Of a stretch of DNA of 64,000 nt, positions 10,710 to 19,398 are shown one piece after another (the first letter of the stretch is position 1; the number at the start of each line of letters is the position of its first letter). A program made the position numbers and the translations under genes. Origin of the DNA: JACCTU01 sp963848525 (lineage in GTDB: Bacteria > Actinomycetota > Thermoleophilia > Gaiellales > Gaiellaceae); contig CAWKDZ010000002.1 of assembly GCA_963848525.1 (NCBI GenBank), forward strand, positions 124,001-188,000, in the 5' to 3' direction. The notes beneath the pieces are model-generated. The model saw only the letters and a list, made by a program, of their open reading frames with translations. It was not told the DNA's origin and searched no databases.

Positions 10710-11474
10710 GTGACCGAGATCGAGACCACACCAACCGCAGTCGTCGAAGCCGACCAGAACGGCGACCGGCCCACGCCGAGCGCCGGCGCGGCGATCGTCT
10801 TCGACGAGGTCACCAAGGTGTACGAGCCCGGCGTCACGGCCCTCTCCGACGTCTCCTTCGTGATCGAGAAGGGCGAGTTCGTCTTCGTCGTCGGTGCGTC
10901 CGGGTCGGGCAAGTCGACGATGATCCGGCTCGTCCTCAAGGAGCTGGAGCCGACCTCGGGGCGCATCATCGTCGGCGGACGCGATCTCTCCCGCCTGCGC
11001 CGGGGCAAGGTGCCGCAGCTCCGCCGCAACGTCGGTTGCGTCTTCCAGGACTTCAAGCTCCTGCCGAACCGCACGGCGTCGGAGAACGTCGCCTACGCGC
11101 TCAAGGTCCAGGGCGAGAGCCAGAGTGCGATCCGGCGCAAGGTTCCGGAGGTGCTCAGCCTCGTCGGGCTCGCGCACAAGATGAACTCGTACCCCGACGA
11201 GCTCTCCGGCGGCGAGCAGCAGCGCGTCTCGATCGCGCGCGCGTTCGTCAACCATCCGCCGCTCCTGATCTGCGACGAGCCGACGGGGAACCTCGACCCC
11301 GACACGTCGATCGGGATCATGCAGCTCCTCTACCGGATCAACCGCTCGGGGACGACGATCCTGATGGTCACGCACGACCGCGAGATGGTCGACAAGATGC
11401 GCCGGCGCGTGCTGGCGCTCGAGGACGGTCGGCTCTCGCGCGACGAGCGGCGCGGCGGGTACGCGGTCGAGTGA
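10710..11474 (+). CDS. ftsE: Cell division ATP-binding protein FtsE
   Basis: FtsE is the cytoplasmic ATPase of the FtsEX complex, which uses ATP to control cell-wall hydrolases at the division site. The 254-residue protein carries Walker A GASGSGKST at residues 62-70, the Q-loop VFQDFKLLPNRT, the signature LSGGEQQR and Walker B LLICDEPTGNLD. A 27-residue N-terminal extension (EIETTPTAVVEADQNGDRP) precedes the usual domain start, so GTG 10710 is the longest reasonable start and an internal start is possible. The stop overlaps the ftsX start as GTGA. Confidence 0.93.
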   Translation: MTEIETTPTAVVEADQNGDRPTPSAGAAIVFDEVTKVYEPGVTALSDVSFVIEKGEFVFVVGASGSGKSTMIRLVLKELEPTSGRIIVGGRDLSRLRRGKVPQLRRNVGCVFQDFKLLPNRTASENVAYALKVQGESQSAIRRKVPEVLSLVGLAHKMNSYPDELSGGEQQRVSIARAFVNHPPLLICDEPTGNLDPDTSIGIMQLLYRINRSGTTILMVTHDREMVDKMRRRVLALEDGRLSRDERRGGYAVE

Positions 11475-12352
11475 GGTTCCAACTGCTCTTTGCGGAGGCG
11501 GTCCGCTCGGCGCGCGCGAGCCTCTCGACGACCTTCGCCGCGACGATGACAGTGCTGATCGGGATGTTCCTGCTCGGCGTCGCGATCGTGATCGGGACGT
11601 GGGCGAACTCGTGGATCGACAACCGCAAGCAGGAGCTCGTCGTCGACGTCTTCTTCTGCACCGACACGACTTGCGACCGCGAGCGCACCGAAGAGCAGAT
11701 CAACGCCGTGCGCGAGCGGCTCGAGCGCGACCCGCGCGTCGAGGAGGTCAACTACATCTCGAAGGAGGAGGCGCTCGAGATCATGAAGAAGCGCGCTCCG
11801 GACCTCGTCGAGGACATCGGCTTCAACCCGCTGCCCGACTCCGAAGAGGTGATCCCGAAGGATCCCGACCAGATCGAGGCGATCGCCGCGAGCCTCGACC
11901 CGTTGCCGCCCGGCGTGCAGAAGGTCAACTACGGCGAGCGCACGGCGACGAGCATCCTCTGGTGGGGGCGGCTGATCTGGTTCTTCTTCGTAGGCATCGT
12001 CCTGCTGCTGCTCGCGGCGTCGACGATGCTGATCGCGAACACGATCCGCCTCTCGATCTTCGCGCGACGCCGCGAGATCGAGGTGATGAAGCTCGTCGGC
12101 GCCTCGAACTGGTTCGTGCGTGGGCCGTTCATGCTCGAGGGCGTGTTCACCGGTCTGCTCGGGTCGCTGATCGCGGTCGTGCTGCTCTTGATGGTCAAGG
12201 ATGTCGCGATTCCGTCGATCTTCGAAGGGACGCGCGACTCCGAGGCGCAGGCGCTCTCGTCCTTGTGGACGGCGGTCATCCTGCTCGCGGTGGGGCTCGC
12301 GCTCGGCGCCGCGAGCTCCGGCCTGACGCTACGCCGCTTCCTGCGGGTGTAG
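11471..12352 (+). CDS. ftsX: Cell division permease-like protein FtsX
   Basis: FtsX is the membrane partner of FtsE and passes the ATPase signal to periplasmic or wall hydrolases. The 293-residue protein has one N-terminal membrane segment (TVLIGMFLLGVAIVIG). An extracellular domain with a Cys pair (FFCTDTTC) and RVEEVNYISKEEALEIMK follows. Three C-terminal segments (FFFVGIVLLLLAAS, LLGSLIAVVLLLMV, AVILLAVGLALGAAS) complete the FtsX topology. GTG 11471 overlaps the ftsE stop. No wall hydrolase gene follows; the next gene is an RNase. Confidence 0.93.
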   Translation: MRFQLLFAEAVRSARASLSTTFAATMTVLIGMFLLGVAIVIGTWANSWIDNRKQELVVDVFFCTDTTCDRERTEEQINAVRERLERDPRVEEVNYISKEEALEIMKKRAPDLVEDIGFNPLPDSEEVIPKDPDQIEAIAASLDPLPPGVQKVNYGERTATSILWWGRLIWFFFVGIVLLLLAASTMLIANTIRLSIFARRREIEVMKLVGASNWFVRGPFMLEGVFTGLLGSLIAVVLLLMVKDVAIPSIFEGTRDSEAQALSSLWTAVILLAVGLALGAASSGLTLRRFLRV

Positions 12353-12585
12353 GTCGGCGAGCTCGTCGCCCGCGACAACAGCCTGAGAGGCACAGGCCGG
12401 GGCAACACCAATCGCGCTCACGCGCTCACGCCGCCGCAGTCCACGCGAACGCTTGCCCATGAGGAGCGCGACCGCACAGCCAGGCCGCCTGTCAGGAGGA
12501 GTGCGTCGTAACGAGCTCGCCACCGATCGAACAACGGTCGAGCGAGCAGGAAAGATGCGGGTTGTGAGCCCCTCCCAGCGCAAGG
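12353..12585. other. Gene-free stretch after ftsX
   Basis: No coding region with conserved content is seen on either strand between the ftsX stop and the repeat copy. A short minus-strand frame covers part of it but overlaps the end of ftsX and has no start signal. Together with the repeat copy this makes a 378-bp gap before the RNase gene. Confidence 0.5.
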
Positions 12586-12709
12586 AGCTGTGCCGCCGGG
12601 CCGCGCCGGGCGGCGCGATGCGGCGTCCTCAGTCGCGCCAGTATCACTGCGGATACGAGCGCTCCCTGCGTCCTTGCCTCGCACCACCCAGCGCACCCCG
12701 GCAACGAGT
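12586..12709 (+). repeat. 124-bp intergenic repeat, copy 2 (upstream of the RNase gene)
   Basis: Second copy of the element at 10483-10606, in the same orientation, so the two copies flank ftsE-ftsX as a direct repeat. The core GTATC-actgcg-GATAC hairpin is kept, while the 17 bases after the first identical block differ. It ends 21 bases before the ATG of the downstream gene, so it lies in that gene's upstream region as copy 1 does for ftsE. Confidence 0.8.
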
Positions 12710-12730
12710 CCTCGCACTGGAAGGGGCTCG

Positions 12731-14416
12731 ATGAGCGATTTCGTCGTAGTCGAGGTGGGGCGGCGCGGGCGGCTCGTCGTCGGCGAGCCGTACTTCACGC
12801 CCGGCGTGCCGATCGTGCTCGACCGCAAGGGGCTCGGCGACGTCGGAGAGGGTGAGCTCGCGGTCGTCCGGACGGGGCGGGGGCGAGCCCGCCTCGAGCG
12901 CGCTCTGGGGCCGGCCGACCAGATCGAGTCGGTGCTCGAGGGGCTGCTACAGCACCAGGGGCTGCGGTCGGAGTTCGAGCCGTTCTCGCTCCCGGAGCCG
13001 AGCCTGGACGGGCGCGTCGACCTGCGCGATCTGCTCACGTTCACGATCGACCCCGAGACCGCGAAGGACTTCGACGACGCGATCTCGACCCGTCCGGAGG
13101 GGGACGGGGTCCGCGTCTGGGTGCACATCGCCGATGTCTCCTGGTTCGTCCCCGCCGGCTCGCCGCTCGACCGCGGGGCGGCGGAGCGTGCGCTCTCGGT
13201 CTATGTCCCCGGCCTCGTCGCGCCGATGCTGCCGCACGAGCTCGCCGACGACGCGTGCTCCCTGCGACCGAACGTGGAGCGCCTCTGCGTGACGGTCGAA
13301 GTGCCGTTCGACGCCTCGCTCGAGCCGGGCGAGCCGACCTTCTACCGCTCGGTGATCCGCAGCCGCGCGCGGCTCACGTACGGCCAGGCCGAGGCGATGC
13401 TCGCGGGCCGCGAGTCCGCCGAGCCGGAGCTCCACGAGGCCCTTCGGCTGGCCGAGCGGGTCGCGCTCGAGCTCAGACGACGGCGCTTCGCGCGTGGTGC
13501 GCTGCGCATCTCGAGCGCCGAGATCGCGTTCGCGTTCGACGGGCGCGGCGGTGTCGAGCGCGCGTGGCTCGAGTCGGAGCCGCACGCGCACGCGCTGATC
13601 GAGGAGCTGATGATCCTCGCGAACGAGTCGGTCGCGCAGCTCTTGGCCGGCAGGCGCCGCTCGGCGCTCTTTCGGGTGCACGAGCGGCCCGAGCCGCAGT
13701 CGGTCACGCGGCTGCTGGCCAAGCTCGTCGATCTGGGCGTGCCGACCCCGCCGGCGCCAGAGGAGGACCGGCTCTCCCCGGCAGAGGCCGCCGCTCTCGC
13801 CGCGGCGGCCAGCGAGCGCGTCAGCGGGTACGTCGAGCAAGCGACCCGCGGCCGCGAGGCGTTCCCGTCGCTCGTCCTCCGCGCGCTCAAGCAGGCCCGC
13901 TACCACCCGCAGAACCTCGGCCACTCGGGGCTCGCGAGCCAGGCGTACTGCCACTTCACGTCGCCGATCCGGCGCTACCCCGACCTCGTCGTCCACCGCG
14001 CCCTGCTGCACGAGCTCGGCGTGGGCGACGACGGGGTGCCCGACGAGCTCGAGCCCGCGGCCGAGCACTGCTCGCTCCAGGAGCGAGCCGCCGCCGAGCT
14101 CGAGTACCGCGCCGACGACATCTGCCTCGCCTGGCTGCTCGAGGACGTGCTCTTCGAGCGCGGCTGGGAGGACTCGTTCGAGGGCGAGATCACCGGGCTG
14201 ATCGGCCCGGGGCTGTTCGTCCGCTTCGGCGACGTCTTCGAGGGGATGCTCCCGTCGCGACGCCTCCCCGGCGACTTCTACGAGGTCAACCCGCTCGAGA
14301 CCGCGCTCGTCGGGCGCCGCGGCGGGCGGACCTACCGGCTCGGCGACCCGATCCGGGTGCGGGTCGAGCACATCCGCCGGACCGAAGGCAAGGTCGAGCT
14401 GAGCCTGGCACAATGA
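12731..14416 (+). CDS. RNase II/R-family 3'-5' exoribonuclease
   Basis: The 561-residue protein has the RNB catalytic domain: TIDPETAKDFDDAIS with the metal-binding Asp cluster, then VHIADVSWFV, then LSVYVPGLVAPMLPHELADDACSLRP. It also has the YCHFTSPIRRYPDLVVHR motif and a C-terminal S1-like strand set. It is shorter than E. coli RNase R (about 810 residues), with a reduced N-terminal cold-shock region. It degrades RNA processively from the 3' end. ATG 12731 follows AAGGGG at 12721-12726. Whether it is closer to RNase R or RNase II is not decided. Confidence 0.9.
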   Translation: MSDFVVVEVGRRGRLVVGEPYFTPGVPIVLDRKGLGDVGEGELAVVRTGRGRARLERALGPADQIESVLEGLLQHQGLRSEFEPFSLPEPSLDGRVDLRDLLTFTIDPETAKDFDDAISTRPEGDGVRVWVHIADVSWFVPAGSPLDRGAAERALSVYVPGLVAPMLPHELADDACSLRPNVERLCVTVEVPFDASLEPGEPTFYRSVIRSRARLTYGQAEAMLAGRESAEPELHEALRLAERVALELRRRRFARGALRISSAEIAFAFDGRGGVERAWLESEPHAHALIEELMILANESVAQLLAGRRRSALFRVHERPEPQSVTRLLAKLVDLGVPTPPAPEEDRLSPAEAAALAAAASERVSGYVEQATRGREAFPSLVLRALKQARYHPQNLGHSGLASQAYCHFTSPIRRYPDLVVHRALLHELGVGDDGVPDELEPAAEHCSLQERAAAELEYRADDICLAWLLEDVLFERGWEDSFEGEITGLIGPGLFVRFGDVFEGMLPSRRLPGDFYEVNPLETALVGRRGGRTYRLGDPIRVRVEHIRRTEGKVELSLAQ

Positions 14417-14444
14417 ACTTGCGCACGCAATCGTCTGGAGGGAC

Positions 14445-15341
14445 ATGAAGCTCGAAGGCATCCACCACATCACGGGAATCACGGGCGACGCCCAGGGGAA
14501 CGTCGACTTCTACGCAGGCACGCTCGGGCTCCGGCTCGTCAAGAAGTCCGTCAACCAGGACGACCCGACCGTCTACCACCTCTTCTACGCCGACGAGAAG
14601 GGCAGCGCCGGCAGCGACATCACCTTCTTCGAGTATCCCGGCGCGAGCCCGGGACGGGCCGGCGACGGCATGGTGCACCGCGTGCTCTGGCGCGTGGGCT
14701 CGGCCGACTCGCTCGACTTCTGGGCGGAGCGCCTCGGCGTCGAGCGCCAGGGGGAGACGCTCCGCTTCTCCGACCCGGAGGGCCTCGACCACGAGCTCGT
14801 GGTCGACGAGAGCGGCGAGGAGCCGCTGGTCGCGGAGCACCCCGAGATCCCGCGGGAACACGCACTCCGCGGCTTCGCCGGCGTGCACGCCTACGCGTCG
14901 AACCCCGATGCGAGCGCGGAGTTCCTCTCCACGCTCGAGCTCGAGCCGGGCTGGGTCGCGCGCGGCGACCAGCGTTCGGGCACGTACGTCTACGACGCGC
15001 CGCCCGAGGGCCGCGGCGTCCAGGGCGGCGGGACGATCCACCACGTCGCGTGGGCGTCGTCGCAGGAGGAGCACGAGGCGTGGCGCCAGCGCGCGCTCGA
15101 GGCCGGCGCTCGACCCACGCCGGTGATCGACCGCTTCTACTTCAAGTCGATCTACTTCCGCGAGCCGAGCGGGGTGCTGTTCGAGATCGCGACGCTCGGG
15201 CCCGGCTTCACCGCGGACGAGCCGCTCGAGACGCTCGGCGAGCGCCTCTCGCTGCCGCCGGAGTTCGAGCCGATCCGCGCGCAGGTCGAGCCCAAGTTGA
15301 CGCCGCTTCGGAACCCGCGCGAGGCGTGGTCCCGTACCTGA
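14445..15341 (+). CDS. VOC-family ring-cleaving dioxygenase-like protein
   Basis: The 298-residue protein contains two vicinal-oxygen-chelate modules. The first opens GIHHITGITGDAQGNVDFYAGTLGLRLVKKSVNQDD and the second includes GFAGVHAYASNP and GGGTIHHVAWAS. A conserved YFRDP-like segment (IYFREPSGVLFEIATLGPGF) near residue 250 supplies the last metal ligand. The pattern matches the MhqO/LinE-like glyoxalase-type dioxygenases that act on hydroquinones. The next gene is an esterase, a pairing also seen in quinone-detoxification operons of Firmicutes (MhqD with MhqO). ATG 14445 follows GGAGGG. Confidence 0.88.
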   Translation: MKLEGIHHITGITGDAQGNVDFYAGTLGLRLVKKSVNQDDPTVYHLFYADEKGSAGSDITFFEYPGASPGRAGDGMVHRVLWRVGSADSLDFWAERLGVERQGETLRFSDPEGLDHELVVDESGEEPLVAEHPEIPREHALRGFAGVHAYASNPDASAEFLSTLELEPGWVARGDQRSGTYVYDAPPEGRGVQGGGTIHHVAWASSQEEHEAWRQRALEAGARPTPVIDRFYFKSIYFREPSGVLFEIATLGPGFTADEPLETLGERLSLPPEFEPIRAQVEPKLTPLRNPREAWSRT

Positions 15342-15964
15342 CCCGTGAGGCGGCGGGCGAGCCCCAGGGCGCGCTCGTCCTCTTCCACGGGCGCGGGGCG
15401 GACGAGCACGATCTCGTCCCGCTGCTCGACGCCCTCGACCCGGATCGCCGGCTGCTCGGGCTGACACCGCGCGGACCGCTGTCGCTGCCACCCGGCGGCG
15501 CGCACTGGTACGCGGTCAAGGAGATCGGCTTCCCGGACCCGGCGACGTTCCTGCCGACCTACGACGCCGTCGCGGCGTGGCTCGACGGGTTGGGCCTCGA
15601 CTGGGAGCGGACGATCCTCGGCGGCTTCTCGCAGGGCGCGGTCATGAGCTACGCGCTCGCGCTCGGCCGAGGCCGTCCTCGGCCCGCGGGCGTGATCGCG
15701 CTCAGCGGCTTCGTCCCGGCCGTCCCCGGTCTCGAGCTCGACCTCGACCCGCCGCTGCCCCGCTTCGCGATCGGCCACGGCGTGCTCGACCCGGTGATCG
15801 GCGTCGAGTGGGGGAGGCGCGCTCGCTCGCTGCTCGAGCAGGCGGAGGCCGACGTGCTCTACCGGGAGTCGCCGCTGCCCCACGCGATCGACCCGCGCTT
15901 CGTCGTCGAGCTCAGGGGCTGGCTCGAGGCGGTTCCTAGAATGGCCGCGTGGCCGAGAAGCTGA
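15326..15964 (+). CDS. Alpha/beta-hydrolase of the carboxylesterase/phospholipase family
   Basis: The 212-residue protein has LVLFHGRGADEHDLVPL, an oxyanion-loop region, and the nucleophile elbow GGFSQGAVMS. The acid region is HGVLDPVIGVEWG and the catalytic His is in SPLPHAIDP. This is the YpfH/MhqD-type serine hydrolase family. GTG 15326 overlaps the end of the VOC gene by 16 bases, and the two are co-transcribed. The pairing suggests breakdown or detoxification of an aromatic ester or quinone adduct, which is inference. Confidence 0.85.
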   Translation: MVPYLTREAAGEPQGALVLFHGRGADEHDLVPLLDALDPDRRLLGLTPRGPLSLPPGGAHWYAVKEIGFPDPATFLPTYDAVAAWLDGLGLDWERTILGGFSQGAVMSYALALGRGRPRPAGVIALSGFVPAVPGLELDLDPPLPRFAIGHGVLDPVIGVEWGRRARSLLEQAEADVLYRESPLPHAIDPRFVVELRGWLEAVPRMAAWPRS

Positions 15965-16401
15965 TCGCCGACAACCGCAAGGCCCGGCACGAGTACCACT
16001 TCGTCGAGCGCGTGGAGGCGGGGCTCGCGCTCGTGGGCACCGAGGTCAAGTCGCTCCGCGAGGGTCAGGCGGACATCCAGCGCGCGTACGGCGAGCTGCG
16101 CGACGGCGAGGTCTGGCTCGTCGGCGCGCACATCGCGGAGTACGCCCAGGGCAACCTCGCGAACCACAATCCCGACCGCGACCGCAAGCTGCTGCTCAAG
16201 CGCCGCGAGATCGACTCGCTGGCCGGCAAGGTCAACGAGAAGGGCCTCACGCTCGTCCCGACGCGGATGTACTGGAAGTCCGGGAAGGCGAAGGTCGAGC
16301 TGGCGCTCGCGCGCGGCAAGCAGGCTCGTGACAAGCGGCGCGACATCGCCAAGCGGGACGCGGAGCGCGAGATGGAGCGGGCGCTCAAGGCGCGCGGCTA
16401 G
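15949..16401 (+). CDS. smpB: SsrA-binding protein SmpB
   Basis: SmpB binds tmRNA and brings it to stalled ribosomes. The 150-residue protein has the family pattern: ADNRKARHEYHFVERVEAGLALVGTEVKSLREG, then AHIAEYAQGN and HNPDRDRKLLL, and a basic C-terminal tail. GTG 15949 lies six bases after TAGAAT (15937-15942), and no Shine-Dalgarno is seen, so the transcript may be leaderless even though the start overlaps the esterase gene. The partner RNA gene ssrA lies 3 kb downstream. A 12-base palindrome CCGGGGCCCCGG (16411-16422) sits between this stop and the convergent regulator gene. Confidence 0.96.
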   Translation: MAEKLIADNRKARHEYHFVERVEAGLALVGTEVKSLREGQADIQRAYGELRDGEVWLVGAHIAEYAQGNLANHNPDRDRKLLLKRREIDSLAGKVNEKGLTLVPTRMYWKSGKAKVELALARGKQARDKRRDIAKRDAEREMERALKARG

Positions 16402-16422
16402 GCGCTTTCCCCGGGGCCCCGG

Positions 16423-17061
16423 TCAGATCATTCGCCGCTCGGCCGCCCAGCGGGTGAGCTCGTGACGGCTCGACAGCTGAAGCTTGCGGAGCACGTTGGA
16501 GACGTGCGTCTCCACCGTCTTCACCGAGAGGTGCAGGGACGAGGCGATCTCCTTGTAGCGGTAGCCGCGCGCGATCAGGCGAAGGACCTCGCGCTCGCGC
16601 GCGGTCAGCTCGTCGAGCTCGGCGTCGCGCACCGGCTCGCCCGAGCCGAACGCGTCGAGCACGAAACCCGCGAGTCGCGGCGAGAACACTGCGTCGCCTT
16701 CCGCGACGCGATGGATCGCGTCGGTCAGCTCGTCCCCGGAGATCGTCTTCGTGACGTAGCCGCGGGCGCCGGCCCGGACGACGGCGATGACGTCCTCTGC
16801 CGCGTCCGAGACGGAGAGCGCCAGAAACCGGACGCCCGGCCGTTCGGGCGCGACGCCGGCGATGACCGCCTGGCCACCGCCGTCCGGGAGGTGGACGTCG
16901 AGCAGGACGACGTCAGGGTCGGTCTCGACCACGAGCGGGATCGCCTCGCCGACCGTCGACGCCTCGCCGACGACGTCGACCGACTCGCCGAGCTCGCTGC
17001 GCAGGCCGGCGCGGAAGATCCCGTGGTCGTCGACGATCACGACGCGGCGCACGGGCTTCAC
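16423..17061 (-). CDS. NarL/LuxR-type response regulator
   Basis: The 212-residue protein has a receiver domain (VVIVDDHGIFRAGL, phosphoacceptor Asp in DVVLLDVHLPDGGG, Lys in YVTKT). A LuxR-type DNA-binding domain follows (LTAREREVLRLIARGYRYKEIASSLHLSVKTVETHVSNVLRKL). GTG 17061 overlaps the stop of the upstream histidine kinase gene (GTGA), so kinase and regulator are a cognate pair. The PspC genes just upstream suggest control of an envelope-stress response, which is inference. Confidence 0.93.
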   Translation of the reverse strand: MKPVRRVVIVDDHGIFRAGLRSELGESVDVVGEASTVGEAIPLVVETDPDVVLLDVHLPDGGGQAVIAGVAPERPGVRFLALSVSDAAEDVIAVVRAGARGYVTKTISGDELTDAIHRVAEGDAVFSPRLAGFVLDAFGSGEPVRDAELDELTAREREVLRLIARGYRYKEIASSLHLSVKTVETHVSNVLRKLQLSSRHELTRWAAERRMI

Positions 17062-18146
17062 CGCGCGCTCCTCGGCAGCGAGAGCTCGACCTCGGTTCCG
17101 CTTCCAGGCGTCGAGACGATCTTCGCCGCGCCGCCGTGGCGGGCCATTCGACCCTCGATCGACTCGGTCAGCCCCCTGCGTCCCTGAGGAACGGACGCGC
17201 GGTCGAAGCCCCCGCCGCGGTCGCGCACGAAGACGCTGATCCCGTCGCCGTCGGCCTCTGCGTACACAGAGATCTCCTCGGCGCCGGAAAAGCGCGCGGC
17301 GTTCGCCATCGCCTCGCGTGCGGCGAGCACGACCGCACGCGCGTCCTCGTCGAGCGGCGCGTTGCCGGCACTCGCGACCTCGACCCGCACGCCGTGCAGC
17401 TCCTCCACCTCGGCGGCGGCGTTCCCGATCGCCGCGACGAGCGTCTCCTCTTTGAACAGCTCGCCTTCGGGGAAGAGCCACGCGCGAAGCTCGCGCTCCT
17501 GCCGCCTGGCGAGCTGCTCGACGCGCTTCGGATCGGCCGACTCGCGCTGGACGAGCGCGAGCGTCTGCAGCACCGAGTCGTGCACGCGCGCCGCGACCTC
17601 CGCGCGTTCCTCGGACCGGATCCGCCGGGTGCGCTCGGCGTCTCGCTCCTGCGCGGTGCGCCAGAGCCACGGGCCGACGACCAGCAGGAGGCCGCCGGCG
17701 ATCGCGGCCGGTGCCAGCAGCGGACCGGTGCCGCCGAGGTCGCCGCCGGTCAGGAGGACGACGAGGCCGAGCGCCACGAGCGCGCCTCCGAAGACGCGTT
17801 GCTGCCGCCGCCAGAGCAGGAATGCGCCGCCTCCGGCCAGCACTGCGGCGGCCAGAACGAAGGGGGGCAGACCGAGACCGGCGAGCGCTGCGAGAGTGGT
17901 GACGAGGAGCAGCGCCAGGCCGAGCGCCGTTCGTCCCCGGCCGGGACTTCCCTTGACCTCGTCGGGCATCAGGAGCGCCGCCGCGACGTACAGCACGATG
18001 CCCGCGCCGCCCGCGAGCGCGAGCAGGGCAAAGAGGAGGCGGACGAGCGTGGGGTCGACGCCGAGCGAGCGGCCGATGCCCGCCGCGACGCCCGCGACCA
18101 CGCCGTTGGCGCGGTCGCGAGCGGGAATCGGGCCCGGCGTGGCCAC
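17058..18146 (-). CDS. PspC-domain sensor histidine kinase
   Basis: The 362-residue kinase begins with a PspC domain (RDRANGVVAGVAAGIGRSLGVDPTLVRLLFALLALAGGAGIVLYVAAALLMPDE). Several more membrane segments follow (about residues 70-165). The cytoplasmic part has the HisKA_3-type phosphoacceptor region AARVHDSVLQTLALVQRES and an ATP-binding domain with AREAMANAARFSGA (N box) and DRGGGFD (G box). It phosphorylates the response regulator encoded after it. PspC-kinase fusions are typical of actinobacteria. It starts 3 bp after the stop of the PspC/LiaF-like gene. Confidence 0.92.
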   Translation of the reverse strand: MATPGPIPARDRANGVVAGVAAGIGRSLGVDPTLVRLLFALLALAGGAGIVLYVAAALLMPDEVKGSPGRGRTALGLALLLVTTLAALAGLGLPPFVLAAAVLAGGGAFLLWRRQQRVFGGALVALGLVVLLTGGDLGGTGPLLAPAAIAGGLLLVVGPWLWRTAQERDAERTRRIRSEERAEVAARVHDSVLQTLALVQRESADPKRVEQLARRQERELRAWLFPEGELFKEETLVAAIGNAAAEVEELHGVRVEVASAGNAPLDEDARAVVLAAREAMANAARFSGAEEISVYAEADGDGISVFVRDRGGGFDRASVPQGRRGLTESIEGRMARHGGAAKIVSTPGSGTEVELSLPRSAR

Positions 18147-18149
18147 GAG

Positions 18150-19208
18150 CTACGGAAGCTCCTGGAGGACGAGGACGTTGCCGACGCCGGCGTGCGCCTC
18201 GAGCCGCAGCGTCCGCGACCCGTCGGCCCCGAACGGCCGGTGCGTGCTGGTGATCTCCGCGTCGAGGCCCGACTCGCTGCGGCCGAACACGGTCACCTCA
18301 CCGGCCGACACCTGTGCGTTGACGTCGACGACGACGTCGTCGGGGACGATCACGGTGAGGTCGCCGATCCCGATGTTCGCATCGATGTCCGTTTCGCTTG
18401 CCGTGAGCTCGGTCGTGCTCAGATCGACGGTCAGCTTGCCGATCGCGACGTCGTAGTCGCGATGCACGTCGGTGCTGGCGAACGGGCGGTAATCGCGGTC
18501 GCCGATCGGGCCGTCCAGGCGGACGTCGATCGCCGAAACGGCCACTGCCAGCGTCCCGAGTATGAGCCCGAGCACGAGGAGCCCGCCCGTTCTCCGTCGC
18601 AGCACGGCGCTGGCGACCACCGCGATGCCGGCCGCGAGGGCGGCGACGGCCAGCGCGACGTCCCAGCGGACGTCGACGCCGACCGCGGTCAGCAGCGCCA
18701 GGAACCCGACGCCCGCGAGGAGGACCCCGAGCGCCGGGACGAAGAGCGACGGCTGCCGCGGCCGGGCCGCCGGGGCCTCGGTGTCAGCCGGGATGGAGCC
18801 GTCGTTCGTGCGCCGCTGCGCGATCACGATCGCAAGACCTCCCAGCAGCAGCAACGTCCAGGCGAAGCCGCTGTTCGGCCAGAAGTCGGCCTGAGCGATC
18901 AGCGAGACGAGTGCGATCGCCACGAGCGCCACGCCTGCGAGCAGCCAGGGCCGATCCCGATGGCGCCGCAGGGCCTCGGAGACGATCGAGTCCGTCCTGC
19001 CGTCGTCCGGGATCACGAGCGCGGCGGCGACGTAGAGGAGGATGCCCGCCCCGCCGACGAGCGTCAGGATCGCGAACCCGATCCGGAAGAAGTTCGGGGA
19101 GATGTCGAAGTAGCGGCCGAGCCCGCCGGCGACGCCGGCCAGGATCCGGTCGTCCTGGCTGCGATGCAGCTCCTTGATCGGCGTGGTCTCGGTCTCGGTG
19201 GTGCCCAT
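18150..19208 (-). CDS. PspC-domain membrane protein with LiaF-like C-terminus
   Basis: The 352-residue protein starts with a PspC domain (HRSQDDRILAGVAGGLGRYFDISPNFFRIGFAILTLVGGAGILLYVAAALVIPDD) nearly matching that of the neighbouring kinase. About six further membrane segments follow, then a soluble beta-rich end (DYDVAIGKLTVDLSTTEL, then IGIGDLTVIVPDDVVVDVNAQVSAGEVTVFG) like the cell-wall-active LiaF/DUF2154 domain. In Bacillus, LiaF restrains the LiaS kinase, so an inhibitory partner role for the kinase next door is inferred. ATG 19208 is chosen because GAAAGGAA precedes it; an upstream ATG at 19250 has no such signal. Confidence 0.88.
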   Translation of the reverse strand: MGTTETETTPIKELHRSQDDRILAGVAGGLGRYFDISPNFFRIGFAILTLVGGAGILLYVAAALVIPDDGRTDSIVSEALRRHRDRPWLLAGVALVAIALVSLIAQADFWPNSGFAWTLLLLGGLAIVIAQRRTNDGSIPADTEAPAARPRQPSLFVPALGVLLAGVGFLALLTAVGVDVRWDVALAVAALAAGIAVVASAVLRRRTGGLLVLGLILGTLAVAVSAIDVRLDGPIGDRDYRPFASTDVHRDYDVAIGKLTVDLSTTELTASETDIDANIGIGDLTVIVPDDVVVDVNAQVSAGEVTVFGRSESGLDAEITSTHRPFGADGSRTLRLEAHAGVGNVLVLQELP

Positions 19209-19380
19209 GGTGTTCCTTTCAATCGGGGACACACCGAGGATGCGCCGCACCGGGGTGGCTACACCATCGGGAATGCCCCCGATTCGACCCTGATCTTCGC
19301 CCTAATCGGCGAGCTCCAACGACTACGCCCTCATCCGTGGCCGATCCTGGACCATTCAGGAGACGGCTGTCATGGCGGGC

Positions 19381-19386
19381 TACACT
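19381..19386 (+). promoter_or_regulatory. Likely -10 element of ssrA
   Basis: TACACT ends 12 bases before the first base of the tmRNA. No good -35 is evident. It is the only TANNNT-type hexamer seen close upstream of the RNA. Confidence 0.4.
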
Positions 19387-19398
19387 GTGACGACATAC

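Noticed and set aside
12329..12583. Minus-strand frame of 84 codons after ftsX
   Set aside because: It overlaps the end of ftsX, has no start signal and no recognisable content.
10465..12730. ftsEX as part of a composite transposon because it is flanked by repeats
   Set aside because: No transposase, no terminal inverted repeats and no target-site duplication are seen; ftsEX is a core gene pair with normal composition.
16411..16422. CCGGGGCCCCGG as a terminator between smpB and the response regulator
   Set aside because: It is only a 12-base palindrome with no loop and no T tract; it may be chance in GC-rich DNA.
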